Shown here one piece after another: positions 32,221 through 41,233 of a stretch of 64,000 nt of DNA (within the stretch, counting starts at the first letter, position 1; each line of letters opens with the position of its first letter). Position numbers and translations under genes: made by a program. Source of the stretch: Trebonia sp963767685 (GTDB lineage: Bacteria; Actinomycetota; Actinomycetes; Streptosporangiales; Streptosporangiaceae); contig CAVYEZ010000005.1 in the NCBI GenBank assembly GCA_963767685.1, forward strand, positions 496,001 through 560,000. Reading direction: 5' to 3'. The notes below the pieces were generated by a model. It ran no database searches. It saw only the letters and a list, made by a program, of their open reading frames with translations, and had not been told where the DNA came from.

Positions 32221-33177
32221 TCATCCGGCAGCCTGAGACGAGCCGCGCTGGGCGCGGGCGCGGCGCTTGCCCTCGTGCATGGCCTGGACCCGGGCAACCG
32301 GGATCGTGTGTCCCTCCGCAACGAGGTCCTCAGGCAGCGCCTGCGGCGACGGCAGGGCAGCGGCCCAGGGGTCAGCGCCCGCCAGCAGCCGCGCCGCGTT
32401 CCGCACCGTGAAGTCCCCGGGCGACACCTCGTCCAGCGAGTCCCAGGCCACCGGGAACGAGACCGGCACGCCGGGCCGCGCTCGCGGGCTGTAGGCGGCC
32501 ACCACGGTCGCGCCGTGCGCCCGGGTCGAGTCGATGAACACCAGGCCCCCGCGGTCGGCCTTGATGAACGCGGTCGTCGCGAGGCCGGGGTCCAGCCGCG
32601 CGGCCCGCTCCGCCAGGGCGCGGGTCGCCGCCGCCGCGTCGTCCGCTGATACCGGTTCCTGAACGGGCACGTAGACGTGCACGCCCTTGGCCCCGCTGGT
32701 CTTGACCGCGCCCGCCAGGCCCGCCCCGGACAGCGCTTCCCGGACCAGCCTGGCGGCGGCCACCGCCTTCCCGAACTCGCCCGCGGCCGGCGGGTCGACG
32801 TCGAGGACCAGGTAGGAGGGCCGGTCCAGGTGCCCGGCAGTGCCGAGCGTGACGTGGTACTCCACCGCGCGCTGGTTGGCGAACCAGATCAGCGTCGGCT
32901 TGTCCTCGCACAGCGCGTACCGCACCTCCCGGTGCGACGATTCCGCCCACATCGAGACGGTCTTGATCCATGGCGGCGCGTAGTCCGGCACGTTCTTCTG
33001 CATGAACGGGCGCTGGCCCGCGCGGACCCGGATCACCGACAGCGGCCGGCCGCTCAGCACGGGGACGATACGGTCCGCGACCGCCTCCAGGTAGTCCACC
33101 AGGTCGCGCTTGGTCGCGTCCGCCCCGTCGAACAGCGGCTCGTCCAGGTGCGTCAACGTGATCTCGGGCGATGCCAT
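32221..33177 (-). CDS. ligD: LigD-type polymerase/primase domain protein
   Basis: A 318-residue stand-alone polymerase domain of the bacterial non-homologous end-joining LigD family (archaeo-eukaryotic primase fold). The catalytic Asp pair lies in YLVLDVDPPAAGEF at about residues 144-157, and TSGAKGVHVYVPV is the conserved SGxKGxH motif. It would add nucleotides or ribonucleotides to broken DNA ends. Many actinobacteria split LigD into separate ligase, nuclease and polymerase genes; no ligase or Ku gene is in this window. The C-terminus is Arg-rich. The ligD symbol denotes the domain only. Confidence 0.88.
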   Translation of the reverse strand: MASPEITLTHLDEPLFDGADATKRDLVDYLEAVADRIVPVLSGRPLSVIRVRAGQRPFMQKNVPDYAPPWIKTVSMWAESSHREVRYALCEDKPTLIWFANQRAVEYHVTLGTAGHLDRPSYLVLDVDPPAAGEFGKAVAAARLVREALSGAGLAGAVKTSGAKGVHVYVPVQEPVSADDAAAATRALAERAARLDPGLATTAFIKADRGGLVFIDSTRAHGATVVAAYSPRARPGVPVSFPVAWDSLDEVSPGDFTVRNAARLLAGADPWAAALPSPQALPEDLVAEGHTIPVARVQAMHEGKRRARAQRGSSQAAG

Positions 33178-33250
33178 GCGTAACGTCTACCCGTTCCGCG
33201 CCCAGGCACCACCGACGCCATAAAAGTATGCGGCCGGGCCACGAGGCGCT

Positions 33251-34087
33251 TTACGGCTTGCGGGCGACGCCCGCGTTGGCACCGACTTCGCGGGCTCCCG
33301 GCTGGGGGCCGCTACCCGGAACCGGGCGCCATTGCGGCAGCAGGACCACGCCCGGCGGCACCAGCTCAAGCCCGTCGAAGACGAGGTGCCCGAAATCGTG
33401 GGAACTCCGCGGTGCGATGCGCACCCCGCCGGCCTCGATGATGCCGAGGACGACATCCGCCTCTTCTTGGCTGCCGTACTCGGTACTGCCGTGCGAGGCG
33501 GCGACGTGGCTGCCCGACGGCAATGCGTCCACCAGCGTCCCGATGATCCGCGCCGGGTCGTCTTCAGGCAGCAGGAAGTGGACAACGGCCGCGAGGATCA
33601 ACGCGACCGGCCGGGTGAAGTCCAGCGTCTCCCGCGTGACCGGGTCGCTGAGGATCTTCTCCGGTTCCCGCAGGTCCGCCTGAATGTAAGCGCACTTGCC
33701 TTCCGGTGAGCTGGTGAGCAGCGCCCGCGCGTGCGCGAGGACCAGCGGGTCACTGTCAACGTAGACCACGCGGGCCGCCGGGTTGACGGCCTGCGCAACC
33801 TCGTGCACGTTAGACACGGTCGGCAGCCCCGAGCCGACGTCCAGGAACTGGCCGATCCCGGCTTCCCCGGCCAGGTACCGGACGGCGCGGCCGATGAACT
33901 TCCTGTTCTCCCGGGTGGAGATGCGCATCGCGGGCCACGCGGCGAGGACCTTGTCGGCCACCTCCCGGTCGGCGGCGAAGTTGTCCTTGCCGCCGAGCAT
34001 GTAGTCGTAGATCCTGGCCGGGTGCGGCCTGGTAATGTCGATCCCGGAAGGACTTATGTCCGTTTCTGGGTGATTCGGGGCAGACAT
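33251..34087 (-). CDS. DUF574-type SAM-dependent methyltransferase
   Basis: A 278-residue protein of the actinobacteria-specific DUF574 group. Signatures: HPARIYDYMLGGKDNFAADR near the N-terminus, FLDVGSGLPTVSNVHEVAQ (SAM-binding loop), RVVYVDSDPLVLAHARALL and, at the end, LELVPPGVVLLPQWRP. The reaction is undefined for the family. It is one of four paralogues in the window, at 33251, 51430, 55210 and 60644, and has no obvious operon partner here. Confidence 0.88.
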   Translation of the reverse strand: MSAPNHPETDISPSGIDITRPHPARIYDYMLGGKDNFAADREVADKVLAAWPAMRISTRENRKFIGRAVRYLAGEAGIGQFLDVGSGLPTVSNVHEVAQAVNPAARVVYVDSDPLVLAHARALLTSSPEGKCAYIQADLREPEKILSDPVTRETLDFTRPVALILAAVVHFLLPEDDPARIIGTLVDALPSGSHVAASHGSTEYGSQEEADVVLGIIEAGGVRIAPRSSHDFGHLVFDGLELVPPGVVLLPQWRPVPGSGPQPGAREVGANAGVARKP

Positions 34088-34127
34088 AGGCCAGAGCCTA
34101 CTACGCGAGTAAGAGGCTTGCCGAGCA

Positions 34128-34541
34128 TAAGCGCCGTCACCAGGGAATCGCGGCCCCCGCTCCGGCCGTCACTGTCAGCGTCACGCAGACGGTCACCGCC
34201 GCGCCGGCCGCCCCGCGGCTTCGGCGCCAGCTCAGCCGCAGTCCAGCGTGTTGTTCGACCAGTCCGGCAGCGGCATTTACTCCGGCCCCGAGTTCGTCCT
34301 GAACGGCCCTGCCACTGTCAGCTACAGCTTTGACTGCTCATCCTTCGGGTCCTCGGGCAACTTCATCGGCAACATCGAGACACCCGACCAGTCCAGTCTC
34401 AACAGCGACGACCAGCCCTTCGCGAACGCCCTGGCCGAGAGCGGCAGCAACACCGCCACTGTGTACCCGCAAGACCCCGGCAGCGACTACCACGTCGCGA
34501 TCAACAGCGAGTGCGCCTGGACCGTCAAAGCCACGTCCTGA
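34128..34541 (+). pseudogene. Fragment of secreted/lipoprotein-type gene, likely frameshifted
   Basis: The plus strand first reads an Ala/Pro/Val/Thr-rich linker (AAPAPAVTVSVTQTVTAAPA). It then, in a second frame from about 34233, reads PQSSVLFDQSGSGIYSGPEF then VLNGPATVSYSFDCSSFGSS to ECAWTVKATS. The second part is a beta-rich domain with two cysteines typical of small exported actinobacterial proteins. The linker and domain would normally be in one frame, and no signal or membrane segment lies upstream. If the GTG at 34248 is used, a 97-residue domain could still be made. Confidence 0.55.
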
Positions 34542-34593
34542 CGAGCGTCGGCGTGGGCAAGGCGGGACCTTGGTGCGGGTGGCCGGGTGGGGG

Positions 34594-37500
34594 TCACCGG
34601 TCTTCCAGGTCGCCCTCCGTTTCCAGGTAGGCCTGGCGGAGCGCGGCGAGGATCTGCGGGTCCGGGGTGTCCCACAGTTTGCGGTCGGCGGCCTCGAGCA
34701 GCCGTTCGGCGATCCCGTGCAGCGCCCAGGGGTTGGACTTGGCGAAGAACTCGCGCATCGACTCGTCGAGCACGTAGGCCTGGGTGAGCCGGTCGTACAT
34801 CCAGTCCTCGACCACGCCCGCGGTGGCGTCGTAGCCGAACAGGTAGTCCACCGTGGCGGCGAGCTCGAACGCGCCCTTGTAGCCGTGCCGCTTCATCGCC
34901 TCCACCCAGCGGGGGTTGACCACGCGGGCGCGGAACACGCGCGCGGTCTCCTCGGCGAGCGACCGGGTGCGGACGGTGTCGGGGCGGGTGGAGTCGCCGA
35001 TGTAAGCGCGCGGGGCGTGGCCGGTGAGCGCGCGGACGGTGGCGATCATGCCGCCGTGGTACTGGAAGTAGTCGTCGGAGTCGGCGATGTCGTGCTCGAG
35101 CGTGTCGGTGTTGTGCGCGGCGACCGCGATCCGGCGGTAGGACGTCTCCATGTCCGCGCGGGCTTCCCGGCCGTCCAGGTCCCGCCCGTAGGCGAAGCCG
35201 CCCCAGGCCGCGTAGACCTCGGCCAGGTCGGCGTCGTCGCGCCAGTTCCGCGCGTCGATCAGCGGGAGCAGCCCCGCACCGTAGGCGCCTGGCTTGGAGC
35301 CGAAGATCCGGGTGGTCGCCCGGCGCTCGTCGCCGTGCACCGCGAGGTCGGCGCGCGCGTGGGCGCGGACGTAATTCGCCTCGTCCGGCTCGTCCAGCCC
35401 GGCGACCAGCCGGACGGCGTCGTCCAGCATGGTGACCACGTGCGGGAACGCGTCACGGAAGAAGCCGCTGATCCGCACGGTGACGTCGATGCGCGGACGG
35501 CCGAGCTCGGCGAGCGGGACCGGGTCGAGCCCGCTGACCCGGCGGGACGCCTCGTCCCAGGCCGGCCGGACACCGAGCAGCGCGAGGACCTCGGACACGT
35601 CGTCGCCGGAGGTGCGCATCGCGGCGGTGCCCCACACCGACAGGCCCACCGACTCCGGGTAGGTCCCGGTGTCGGACAGATAGCGCTGCAGCAGGGAGTC
35701 GGCCATCGCCTGGCCGGTCTCCCAGGCGAGCCGGGAAGGGACGGCCCGCGGGTCCACGGAATAGAAGTTCCGCCCCGTCGGCAGCACGTTCACCAGGCCG
35801 CGCAGCGGCGAGCCGCTCGGGCCCGCCGGGACGAACCCGCCGTCGAGCGCGTGCAGCGTCCTGGTGATCTCGTCGCGCGTCGCGGCGAGCCGCGGCACCA
35901 CCTCGGTGGCGGCGAACGTGAGCACGTCGGCGACCGACTGCCGGTTGCCGCCGTCAGCATCAGGAGAGTCCGAACGGAGGCTGGATGGCTCTATGGCGCC
36001 CAGTACCTGCCCGATCACGCCGGGCACGGCGGCGCGGTCCCAGCCGGCCGCCTCCATGGCCTCGACGAGCGCCCGGGCCCGGGCCTCCACCGCGTCGGCC
36101 GCCGTGCGGTCACCGGACTCCTCGGCGTAGCCGAGCGCCTCGCGCAGCCCGGGCAGCGCCTGGGCCTGGCCGCCCCACATCTGCCGGGCGCGCAGGATGG
36201 CGAGCACCAGGTTGACCCGGTCCGCGCCTTGCGGCGCGCGGCCGAGTACGTGCAGCCCGTCGCGGATCTGGGCGTCCTTGATCTGACACAGCCAGCCGTC
36301 GACGTGCAGCAGGAAGTCGTCGAACTCGGTGTCATGGGGACGCTCGTCGAGGCCGAGGTCGTGGTCGAGCCTGGCGGCCTGTATCAGCGTCCAGATCTGG
36401 GCCCGGATCGCCGGGAGCTTGGCCGGGTCAAGCGCGGCGATCTGCGCGTGCTCGTCCATCAGCTGCTCGAGCCGCGCGATGTCGCCGTAGCTTTCCGCGC
36501 GAGCCATCGGCGGCACCAGGTGGCCGATCAGGGTGGCGTGGGCCCGGCGCTTGGCCTGCGTGCCCTCCCCCGGGTCGTTGACGAGGAACGGGTAGATGAG
36601 CGGGATATCGCCGATCGCCGCGTCCGCGCCGCAGGCGGCGGACATCCCCGCCGTCTTGCCCGGCAGCCATTCCAGGTTGCCGTGCTTGCCTGCGTGCACG
36701 ACGGCGTGCGCGCCGAAGTCCTGGCGCAGCCAGCGGTAGGCGGCCAGGTAGTGATGGCTGGGCGGCAGGTCGGGATCATGGTAGATGGCGACCGGGTTCG
36801 CGCCGAACCCGCGCGGCGGCTGCACCAGGACCACGACGTTCCCTGCGCGCAGCGCGGCCAGGACGATCTCGCCGTCAGGGTCCCGGCTCCGGTCGACGAA
36901 CAGTCCCCCGGGCGGGTCGCCCCAGTGACCCGTGACCGCGGCCCGCAGCCCGGGGTCGAGGGTGGCGAACCAGTCACGGTAGTCGGCGGCGCGGATCCGT
37001 ACGGGGTTGCCCTCGAGCTGCTCCTGGGAAAGCCAGTCCTCGTCCTGGCCCCCCGCGGCGATGATCGCGTGGATGAGCGCGTCGCCGTCACCGTCGGCCA
37101 CGCCGGGCAGTTCGCCGTCTTCGCCGGCGCCGGTGTCGTACCCGGCGTCGCGCATCGCGGCGAGCAGCGCGACGACCGAGGCCGGGGTGTCGAGGCCGAC
37201 CGCGTTGCCGATGCGGGCGTGCTTGGTCGGGTAAGCGGACAGCATGAGCGCGATCCGCCGCTCCCCCGGCGGGACGTGCCGGAGGGCGGCGTGCCGCACG
37301 GCGATGCCCGCCACCCGCCCGGTCCGCTCAGGATCGGGGACGTAGCTGGTCAGGCCGTCGGGGCCGGTCTCCTTGAAGGAGAACGGGACGGTGATGAGGC
37401 GGCCGTCGAATTCGGGTATCGCGACCTGGGTGGCGGCGTCTAGCGGGGTCAGCCCCTCGTCGCTGCCGGCCCACTGGGCGCGGGATGAGGTCAGGCACAG

Positions 37501-38253
37501 GCCCTGGAGGATCGGTACGTCCAGGCCGGCGAGCGCGCCCACGTCCCATTCCTCGTCGGAACCGCCCGCCCCGGCCGTGGCGGGCACGAGCCCGCCCGCC
37601 GCGAGCACGGTCACGACGATGGCGTCCGCGGCGCGCAGCGTGTCGACCAGCGCCGGCTCGGCGGTCCGCAGCGACGAGCAGAACACGGGCAGCGGCTGGC
37701 CGCCCGCGGCCGTCACCGCGTCGGCGAGCGCGTGCACGAACCCGGTGTTTCCCGCCAGGTGGTGCGCGCGGTAGTACAGGATGGCGACGACCGGGCGCGG
37801 ACCGGCCGCGTCCGGTGCCTGGCCTGCGGGCCGGTCAAGCACTCCCCAGACGGGGGTGACGACGGGCGGCTCGAAGCCCTCGCCGGTCAGCAGGATCGCG
37901 TCCGACAGGAACCTGGCGAGCTGCCGCAGGTTCTCCGGGCCGCCCTGCGCCAGGTACGCGTGCGCCTCGGCGACGATCCCGGCGGACACCGTCGACAGCT
38001 CCATGAGCTCGGCGTCGGGTGCCTGCTCGCCGCCGAGCACGACCGCGGGCACGCCGGACGCCAGCACCGCGTCGAGCCCTTCTTCCCAGGCCCGCCGCCC
38101 GCCGAGGATGCGGACAACCACGACGTCCGCGCCTTCAAGCAGGGCGGGAACGTCGTCCGCGGTGAGGCGGGCGGGGTTCCCGAGCCGGTAGCCGCCGCCG
38201 GCGGCGCGGGCCGACAGCAGGTCGGTGTCCGAGGTGGACAGCAAGGCGATCAC
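34594..38253 (-). CDS. cobN: Cobaltochelatase large subunit CobN
   Basis: A 1219-residue subunit, normal for CobN (about 1100-1275), which holds the corrin and inserts Co(II) into hydrogenobyrinic acid a,c-diamide with an ATPase partner. Recognisable blocks: MIALLSTSDTDLLSARAAGG, VVAILYYRAHHLAGNTGFVH, VVHAGKHGNLEWLPGKTAGM, LPTGRNFYSVDPRAVPSRLA and ETSYRRIAVAAHNTDTLEHD. The stop is near 34594 and a GGAGG site lies 11 bases before the GTG start. A short cobalamin riboswitch lies at 38306-38397, so expression is probably repressed by cobalamin. It is divergent from cobG. Confidence 0.96.
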   Translation of the reverse strand: MIALLSTSDTDLLSARAAGGGYRLGNPARLTADDVPALLEGADVVVVRILGGRRAWEEGLDAVLASGVPAVVLGGEQAPDAELMELSTVSAGIVAEAHAYLAQGGPENLRQLARFLSDAILLTGEGFEPPVVTPVWGVLDRPAGQAPDAAGPRPVVAILYYRAHHLAGNTGFVHALADAVTAAGGQPLPVFCSSLRTAEPALVDTLRAADAIVVTVLAAGGLVPATAGAGGSDEEWDVGALAGLDVPILQGLCLTSSRAQWAGSDEGLTPLDAATQVAIPEFDGRLITVPFSFKETGPDGLTSYVPDPERTGRVAGIAVRHAALRHVPPGERRIALMLSAYPTKHARIGNAVGLDTPASVVALLAAMRDAGYDTGAGEDGELPGVADGDGDALIHAIIAAGGQDEDWLSQEQLEGNPVRIRAADYRDWFATLDPGLRAAVTGHWGDPPGGLFVDRSRDPDGEIVLAALRAGNVVVLVQPPRGFGANPVAIYHDPDLPPSHHYLAAYRWLRQDFGAHAVVHAGKHGNLEWLPGKTAGMSAACGADAAIGDIPLIYPFLVNDPGEGTQAKRRAHATLIGHLVPPMARAESYGDIARLEQLMDEHAQIAALDPAKLPAIRAQIWTLIQAARLDHDLGLDERPHDTEFDDFLLHVDGWLCQIKDAQIRDGLHVLGRAPQGADRVNLVLAILRARQMWGGQAQALPGLREALGYAEESGDRTAADAVEARARALVEAMEAAGWDRAAVPGVIGQVLGAIEPSSLRSDSPDADGGNRQSVADVLTFAATEVVPRLAATRDEITRTLHALDGGFVPAGPSGSPLRGLVNVLPTGRNFYSVDPRAVPSRLAWETGQAMADSLLQRYLSDTGTYPESVGLSVWGTAAMRTSGDDVSEVLALLGVRPAWDEASRRVSGLDPVPLAELGRPRIDVTVRISGFFRDAFPHVVTMLDDAVRLVAGLDEPDEANYVRAHARADLAVHGDERRATTRIFGSKPGAYGAGLLPLIDARNWRDDADLAEVYAAWGGFAYGRDLDGREARADMETSYRRIAVAAHNTDTLEHDIADSDDYFQYHGGMIATVRALTGHAPRAYIGDSTRPDTVRTRSLAEETARVFRARVVNPRWVEAMKRHGYKGAFELAATVDYLFGYDATAGVVEDWMYDRLTQAYVLDESMREFFAKSNPWALHGIAERLLEAADRKLWDTPDPQILAALRQAYLETEGDLEDR

Positions 38254-38305
38254 GGTGAGGAGTGCCTCCTTCGGGATCCAGCGTCCCTACTTGACCGGGC
38301 GTCGC

Positions 38306-38397
38306 GACGGCGCAGTACCTGACTTCGCCGGCCCGCTGCCGGGCAGGCTCACAGTGGCGCGACCGTCCTGGATTTTCACCAGCTTCCGTGCGCCGTC
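38306..38397 (-). promoter_or_regulatory. Cobalamin riboswitch (short form) before cobN
   Basis: On the minus strand a perfect 9-bp closing stem (GACGGCGCA with TGCGCCGTC) encloses GGTGAAAATCC, the near-invariant GTCGCGCCACTGTGA and the B12-box variant GAAGTCAGGTACT. These match the cobalamin riboswitch core. At about 92 nt it is compact, like the smaller class. It ends 53 bases before cobN, close enough to act on translation start. A GGAG/CTCC pairing around the ribosome site could be the expression platform. Confidence 0.88.
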
Positions 38398-38505
38398 ACG
38401 CAGCAGTGACGGTATCCGTGCCCGTCGAGCCTCGTCAACCGGGGCCCGCCGCGTGACCCGGCATGGCGGCGCGCGCCGGGGCCGGCCGCACGCCCGAGGT
38501 CGCGC

Positions 38506-38976
38506 TCATCGGCGCGGCCGCTCCTTGACCCCGGCCGCCAGCAGGTCCACCACCTCGGCGATGCGCTGGGCGCGCACGTCCGGCCGCCGGGTGGTCGCGT
38601 CGATCCAGCGCAGGTACGCCTTGCGGTAGAACTGGGCGAGGGTGTCGAAGAACGCGCCGGCGGCCGGGTTGGCCCCGAGCGCGGCGGCGATGTCCTCGGC
38701 GAGGTCGGCGCGCTGCGGGCCTTCCGGCGTCAGTTCGACGGTTACCTCGTCGCCGGGCGCGAGCCCGAGCTGCTGCGCCCGCGCCGGGCCGAAATCGAAC
38801 CCCCACCGGTCCCCGCCCGGGGCCAGCCGCACGCGGATCCGGCGGCCGGCCAGCGTGCCGTTCACGTGATGCTCGGCCTTGGCACCCCACGCCTCGTCCG
38901 GATCGAAGGGGACGACGATGACCGCGCGGCCCCCGGGGCCGGCGGCGACGACGGCGGTGAACCGCTTGGTCCGCAT
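38506..38976 (-). CDS. DUF1905/YdeI-like protein
   Basis: A 156-residue two-part protein. The N-terminal half is DUF1905-like (RTKRFTAVVAAGPGGRAVIV then VPFDPDEAWGAK) and has VNGTLAGRRIRVRLAPGGDR. The C-terminal half is YdeI/OmpD-associated-like (FFDTLAQFYRKAYLRWIDAT then TRRPDVRAQRIAEVVDLLA). Members are linked to stress or bacteriocin protection, but no mechanism is known. It lies upstream of the cobN riboswitch in the same orientation but is not obviously part of the cobalamin operon. Confidence 0.82.
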   Translation of the reverse strand: MRTKRFTAVVAAGPGGRAVIVVPFDPDEAWGAKAEHHVNGTLAGRRIRVRLAPGGDRWGFDFGPARAQQLGLAPGDEVTVELTPEGPQRADLAEDIAAALGANPAAGAFFDTLAQFYRKAYLRWIDATTRRPDVRAQRIAEVVDLLAAGVKERPRR

Positions 38977-39185
38977 TAGCCGGGAGGGCCGTCCACGTCG
39001 GGTGTCCGGCCGTGTGCGCGTCGTTCCGGCGTGTAGACGTGGAGGGTCCGGGCCGGCGCGTCCACGTTGGGTTCCAGTGCCCGTGAGTCGATTCCGGCGC
39101 CGCCCGGATGGAGGAGGACGCAGGGATCACCCTGACCACGCTCGTCGTACCACGTGGACAGGCCGGCTATTTCCGCGGTAGGCAT
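38976..39185 (-). pseudogene. Alpha/beta-hydrolase, N-terminal remnant
   Basis: Sixty-nine codons, PTAEIAGLSTWYDERGQGDP then CVLLHPGGAGIDSRALEPN and VYTPERRAHGRTPDVDGPPG. This matches the first strands of an alpha/beta-hydrolase, with the oxyanion-loop HPGG and the RRAHGRTPD loop. The nucleophile elbow and everything after it are missing, and the frame stops exactly at the start of the next gene. A deletion has probably fused the 5' end of the hydrolase gene to the YdeI-like gene. Confidence 0.75.
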
Positions 39186-39321
39186 CGCAGCGCTCCTCGT
39201 CCCTGATTCCGGTGGTCATGAAGCCGAGTCACCAGATTGACCGGCCAGCGGCGGCAAAGTCATCGGTAGTGCCCGCTCCGCGATGGCCAGGTGGGGGCCG
39301 GCGGACCGCCGGACGCTGGCG

Positions 39322-39327
39322 TACAAT
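39322..39327 (+). promoter_or_regulatory. cobG: -10-like TACAAT, leaderless start for cobG
   Basis: TACAAT ends six bases before the GTG chosen for cobG, and no ribosome-binding site lies between. This is the spacing of leaderless actinobacterial transcripts, where transcription starts at the start codon. No strong -35 is visible. Confidence 0.5.
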
Positions 39328-39333
39328 CCGGGC

Positions 39334-40620
39334 GTGCCTGAGACCAGCCCTTTTGCCAGCCGTTCGGTGGCTGACCGCTGCCCCGGCGTACTCAAGCTGG
39401 CCGAGGCGGCCGACGGGCTGCTCGCACGGGTCCGGCTGCCGGGAGGGCTGGTTACCGGGGAGCAGCTACGGGTGCTCGCCCGCCTCGCCGCCGAACTCGG
39501 CGACGGGCGCGTCGAGCTGACCTCTCGCGGCAACGTGCAGCTGCGGGGGCTGAGCGCGGCCGCCGCGGGCGCGCTCACCCGCGAACTCACCGAGGCGGGA
39601 CTGTTGCCGTCGCTCAGTCACGACCGGGTAAGGAACGTGCTCGCCTCGCCCCTCGCCGGCCTGGACCGGGGATCCGACCTGACCGGGATCGTGCGCGCCC
39701 TCGACAAGGCGCTCTGCGCCCGGCCGCGGCTCGCGGAGTTGTCCGGGCGGTTCTTGTTCGCGGTTGACGACGGGCGCGGCGACGTCGCCGGGCTCGGCGC
39801 CGACCTGGTCGCGACGGTTCACGGGGACGGGGGGCGCGACGGTTCACGCAGCGCGGTCGTCAACGGGCTTTTCCTCGGCCGCTTTCCCGGGGCCCCCGGC
39901 ACGCGAACAGGCACGGGCGACGGCATCCCCGACGACCTGGGGGCCGCGGTCGCGGACGTGATGCTCGCCTTCGCCGAGGCGTTCCTTGACCTGAGGGCCG
40001 AGTCTGGGAGCACCGCCTGGCGAATCGCCGACCTGCCAGACGGCGCGGACCGGACGCGCGCGGTGGTGGCAGCACGCCTCGGACTGCCCGTAGCCCGGCC
40101 CGATGCGGCCACCTCGCCGGAGAAGCCGCACGCCGGCTCGACGTCCCGGCCCGCAGGTCTCGTGACGCGACAGCGGGCGCTTGGCGAAGGGGAGTCACCC
40201 GGACACGTTCGGGATAACCCTGGGCTTTCCGCCGTGCTGATCGCTCCGCTCGGGCGGCTGACCGCGGCGCAGCTGACGTGGGTCGCCGAGCGGGTCGGGA
40301 AGCGGGAGGCGCGGGTGACCCCGTGGCGCAGCGTCGTGCTGCCGCACCTGGCCGACGCGCCCGGGGTGCTGCGCGAGGCGGCCGGGCTCGGGTTCGGGAC
40401 GGACGAGGGGTCGCCCTGGCTGCGGGTGACCGCGTGCGCGGGGCGGCCGGGGTGCGCGAGCGCTCTCGCGGACGTCCAAGCCGACGCGGCCGGGTTCGCG
40501 GGACGCTGGCCGGGACGGGTCGTGCACGTCAGCGGCTGCGAGCGGCACTGCGGGCGGCCCGCCGCCACCGAGATCGACGTGACCGCCACGAGCGAGGGAT
40601 ACCAGGTTGCCGGAGTTTGA
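39334..40620 (+). CDS. cobG: Precorrin-3B synthase CobG
   Basis: A 428-residue sirohaem/[4Fe-4S]-type oxygenase that makes precorrin-3B from precorrin-3A in the aerobic pathway. Ferredoxin-like half-domains begin DRCPGVLKLAEAADGLLARV and VELTSRGNVQLRGLSA. The C-terminal cluster cysteines are in TACAGRPGCASALADV and VSGCERHCGRPAATEIDV. The GTG at 39334 fits the family start; an upstream ATG at 39283 has no ribosome site. It overlaps cobH by 14 bases. Its presence identifies the oxygen-dependent route. Confidence 0.92.
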   Translation: MPETSPFASRSVADRCPGVLKLAEAADGLLARVRLPGGLVTGEQLRVLARLAAELGDGRVELTSRGNVQLRGLSAAAAGALTRELTEAGLLPSLSHDRVRNVLASPLAGLDRGSDLTGIVRALDKALCARPRLAELSGRFLFAVDDGRGDVAGLGADLVATVHGDGGRDGSRSAVVNGLFLGRFPGAPGTRTGTGDGIPDDLGAAVADVMLAFAEAFLDLRAESGSTAWRIADLPDGADRTRAVVAARLGLPVARPDAATSPEKPHAGSTSRPAGLVTRQRALGEGESPGHVRDNPGLSAVLIAPLGRLTAAQLTWVAERVGKREARVTPWRSVVLPHLADAPGVLREAAGLGFGTDEGSPWLRVTACAGRPGCASALADVQADAAGFAGRWPGRVVHVSGCERHCGRPAATEIDVTATSEGYQVAGV

Positions 40621-41233
40621 CTACGTGCGCGACGGCGGGGAGATTTACCGCCGGTCGTTCGCCACCATCAGGGCCGAGGCCGACCTCGAGCGCTTCCCCG
40701 CTGACGTGGCGCGGGTCGTCGTGCGGATGATCCACGCCTGCGGGATGACCGACCTGCCCGCGGACGTCGGCTACAGCGACGGCGTGGTGCGGGCCGCCCG
40801 GGCGGCGCTGCTTGACGGCGCGCCGGTGCTGTGCGACGCGCACATGGTCGCCGCGGGCATCACCAGGCGGCGGCTGCCGGCGGCCAACGAGGTCGTCTGC
40901 ACGCTGAGCGACCCGGCGGTGCCGTCGCTCGCCGCCCGGCTCGGGACGACGAGGTCGGCGGCGGCCCTCGACCGGTGGGGGTCCCGGCTGGACGGCGCCG
41001 TGGTAGCGATCGGCAACGCCCCCACGGCGCTGTTCCGGCTGCTTGAGCTGGTGGACGCCGGCGCCGGGCGGCCTGCCGCGGTGCTCGGCATCCCGGTCGG
41101 CTTCGTCGGGGCGGCGGAGTCGAAGGCCGCGCTCGCCGAGTCCGGCCTCGAGTACCTGGTGGTGCACGGGCGGCGCGGCGGCAGCGCGATGACCGTCGCC
41201 GCGGTGAACGCCGTGGCGAGCGAGGACGAGTAA
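40607..41233 (+). CDS. cobH: Precorrin-8X methylmutase CobH
   Basis: A 208-residue isomerase that moves the C11 methyl group to C12, giving hydrogenobyrinic acid. Signatures: DYVRDGGEIYRRSFATIRAE, RVVVRMIHACGMTDL with the active-site His, VLCDAHMVAAGI and IGNAPTALFRLLELVDAGAG. Translation starts at a TTG inside the end of cobG, and the stop TAATG overlaps the ATG of cobIJ, so the three genes are translationally coupled. Confidence 0.95.
   Translation: MPEFDYVRDGGEIYRRSFATIRAEADLERFPADVARVVVRMIHACGMTDLPADVGYSDGVVRAARAALLDGAPVLCDAHMVAAGITRRRLPAANEVVCTLSDPAVPSLAARLGTTRSAAALDRWGSRLDGAVVAIGNAPTALFRLLELVDAGAGRPAAVLGIPVGFVGAAESKAALAESGLEYLVVHGRRGGSAMTVAAVNAVASEDE

Noticed and set aside
34330..37443. 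Plus-strand 1037-codon open frame
   Set aside because: It lies antisense to cobN, whose family match is unambiguous. Length alone is not evidence in DNA this GC-rich.
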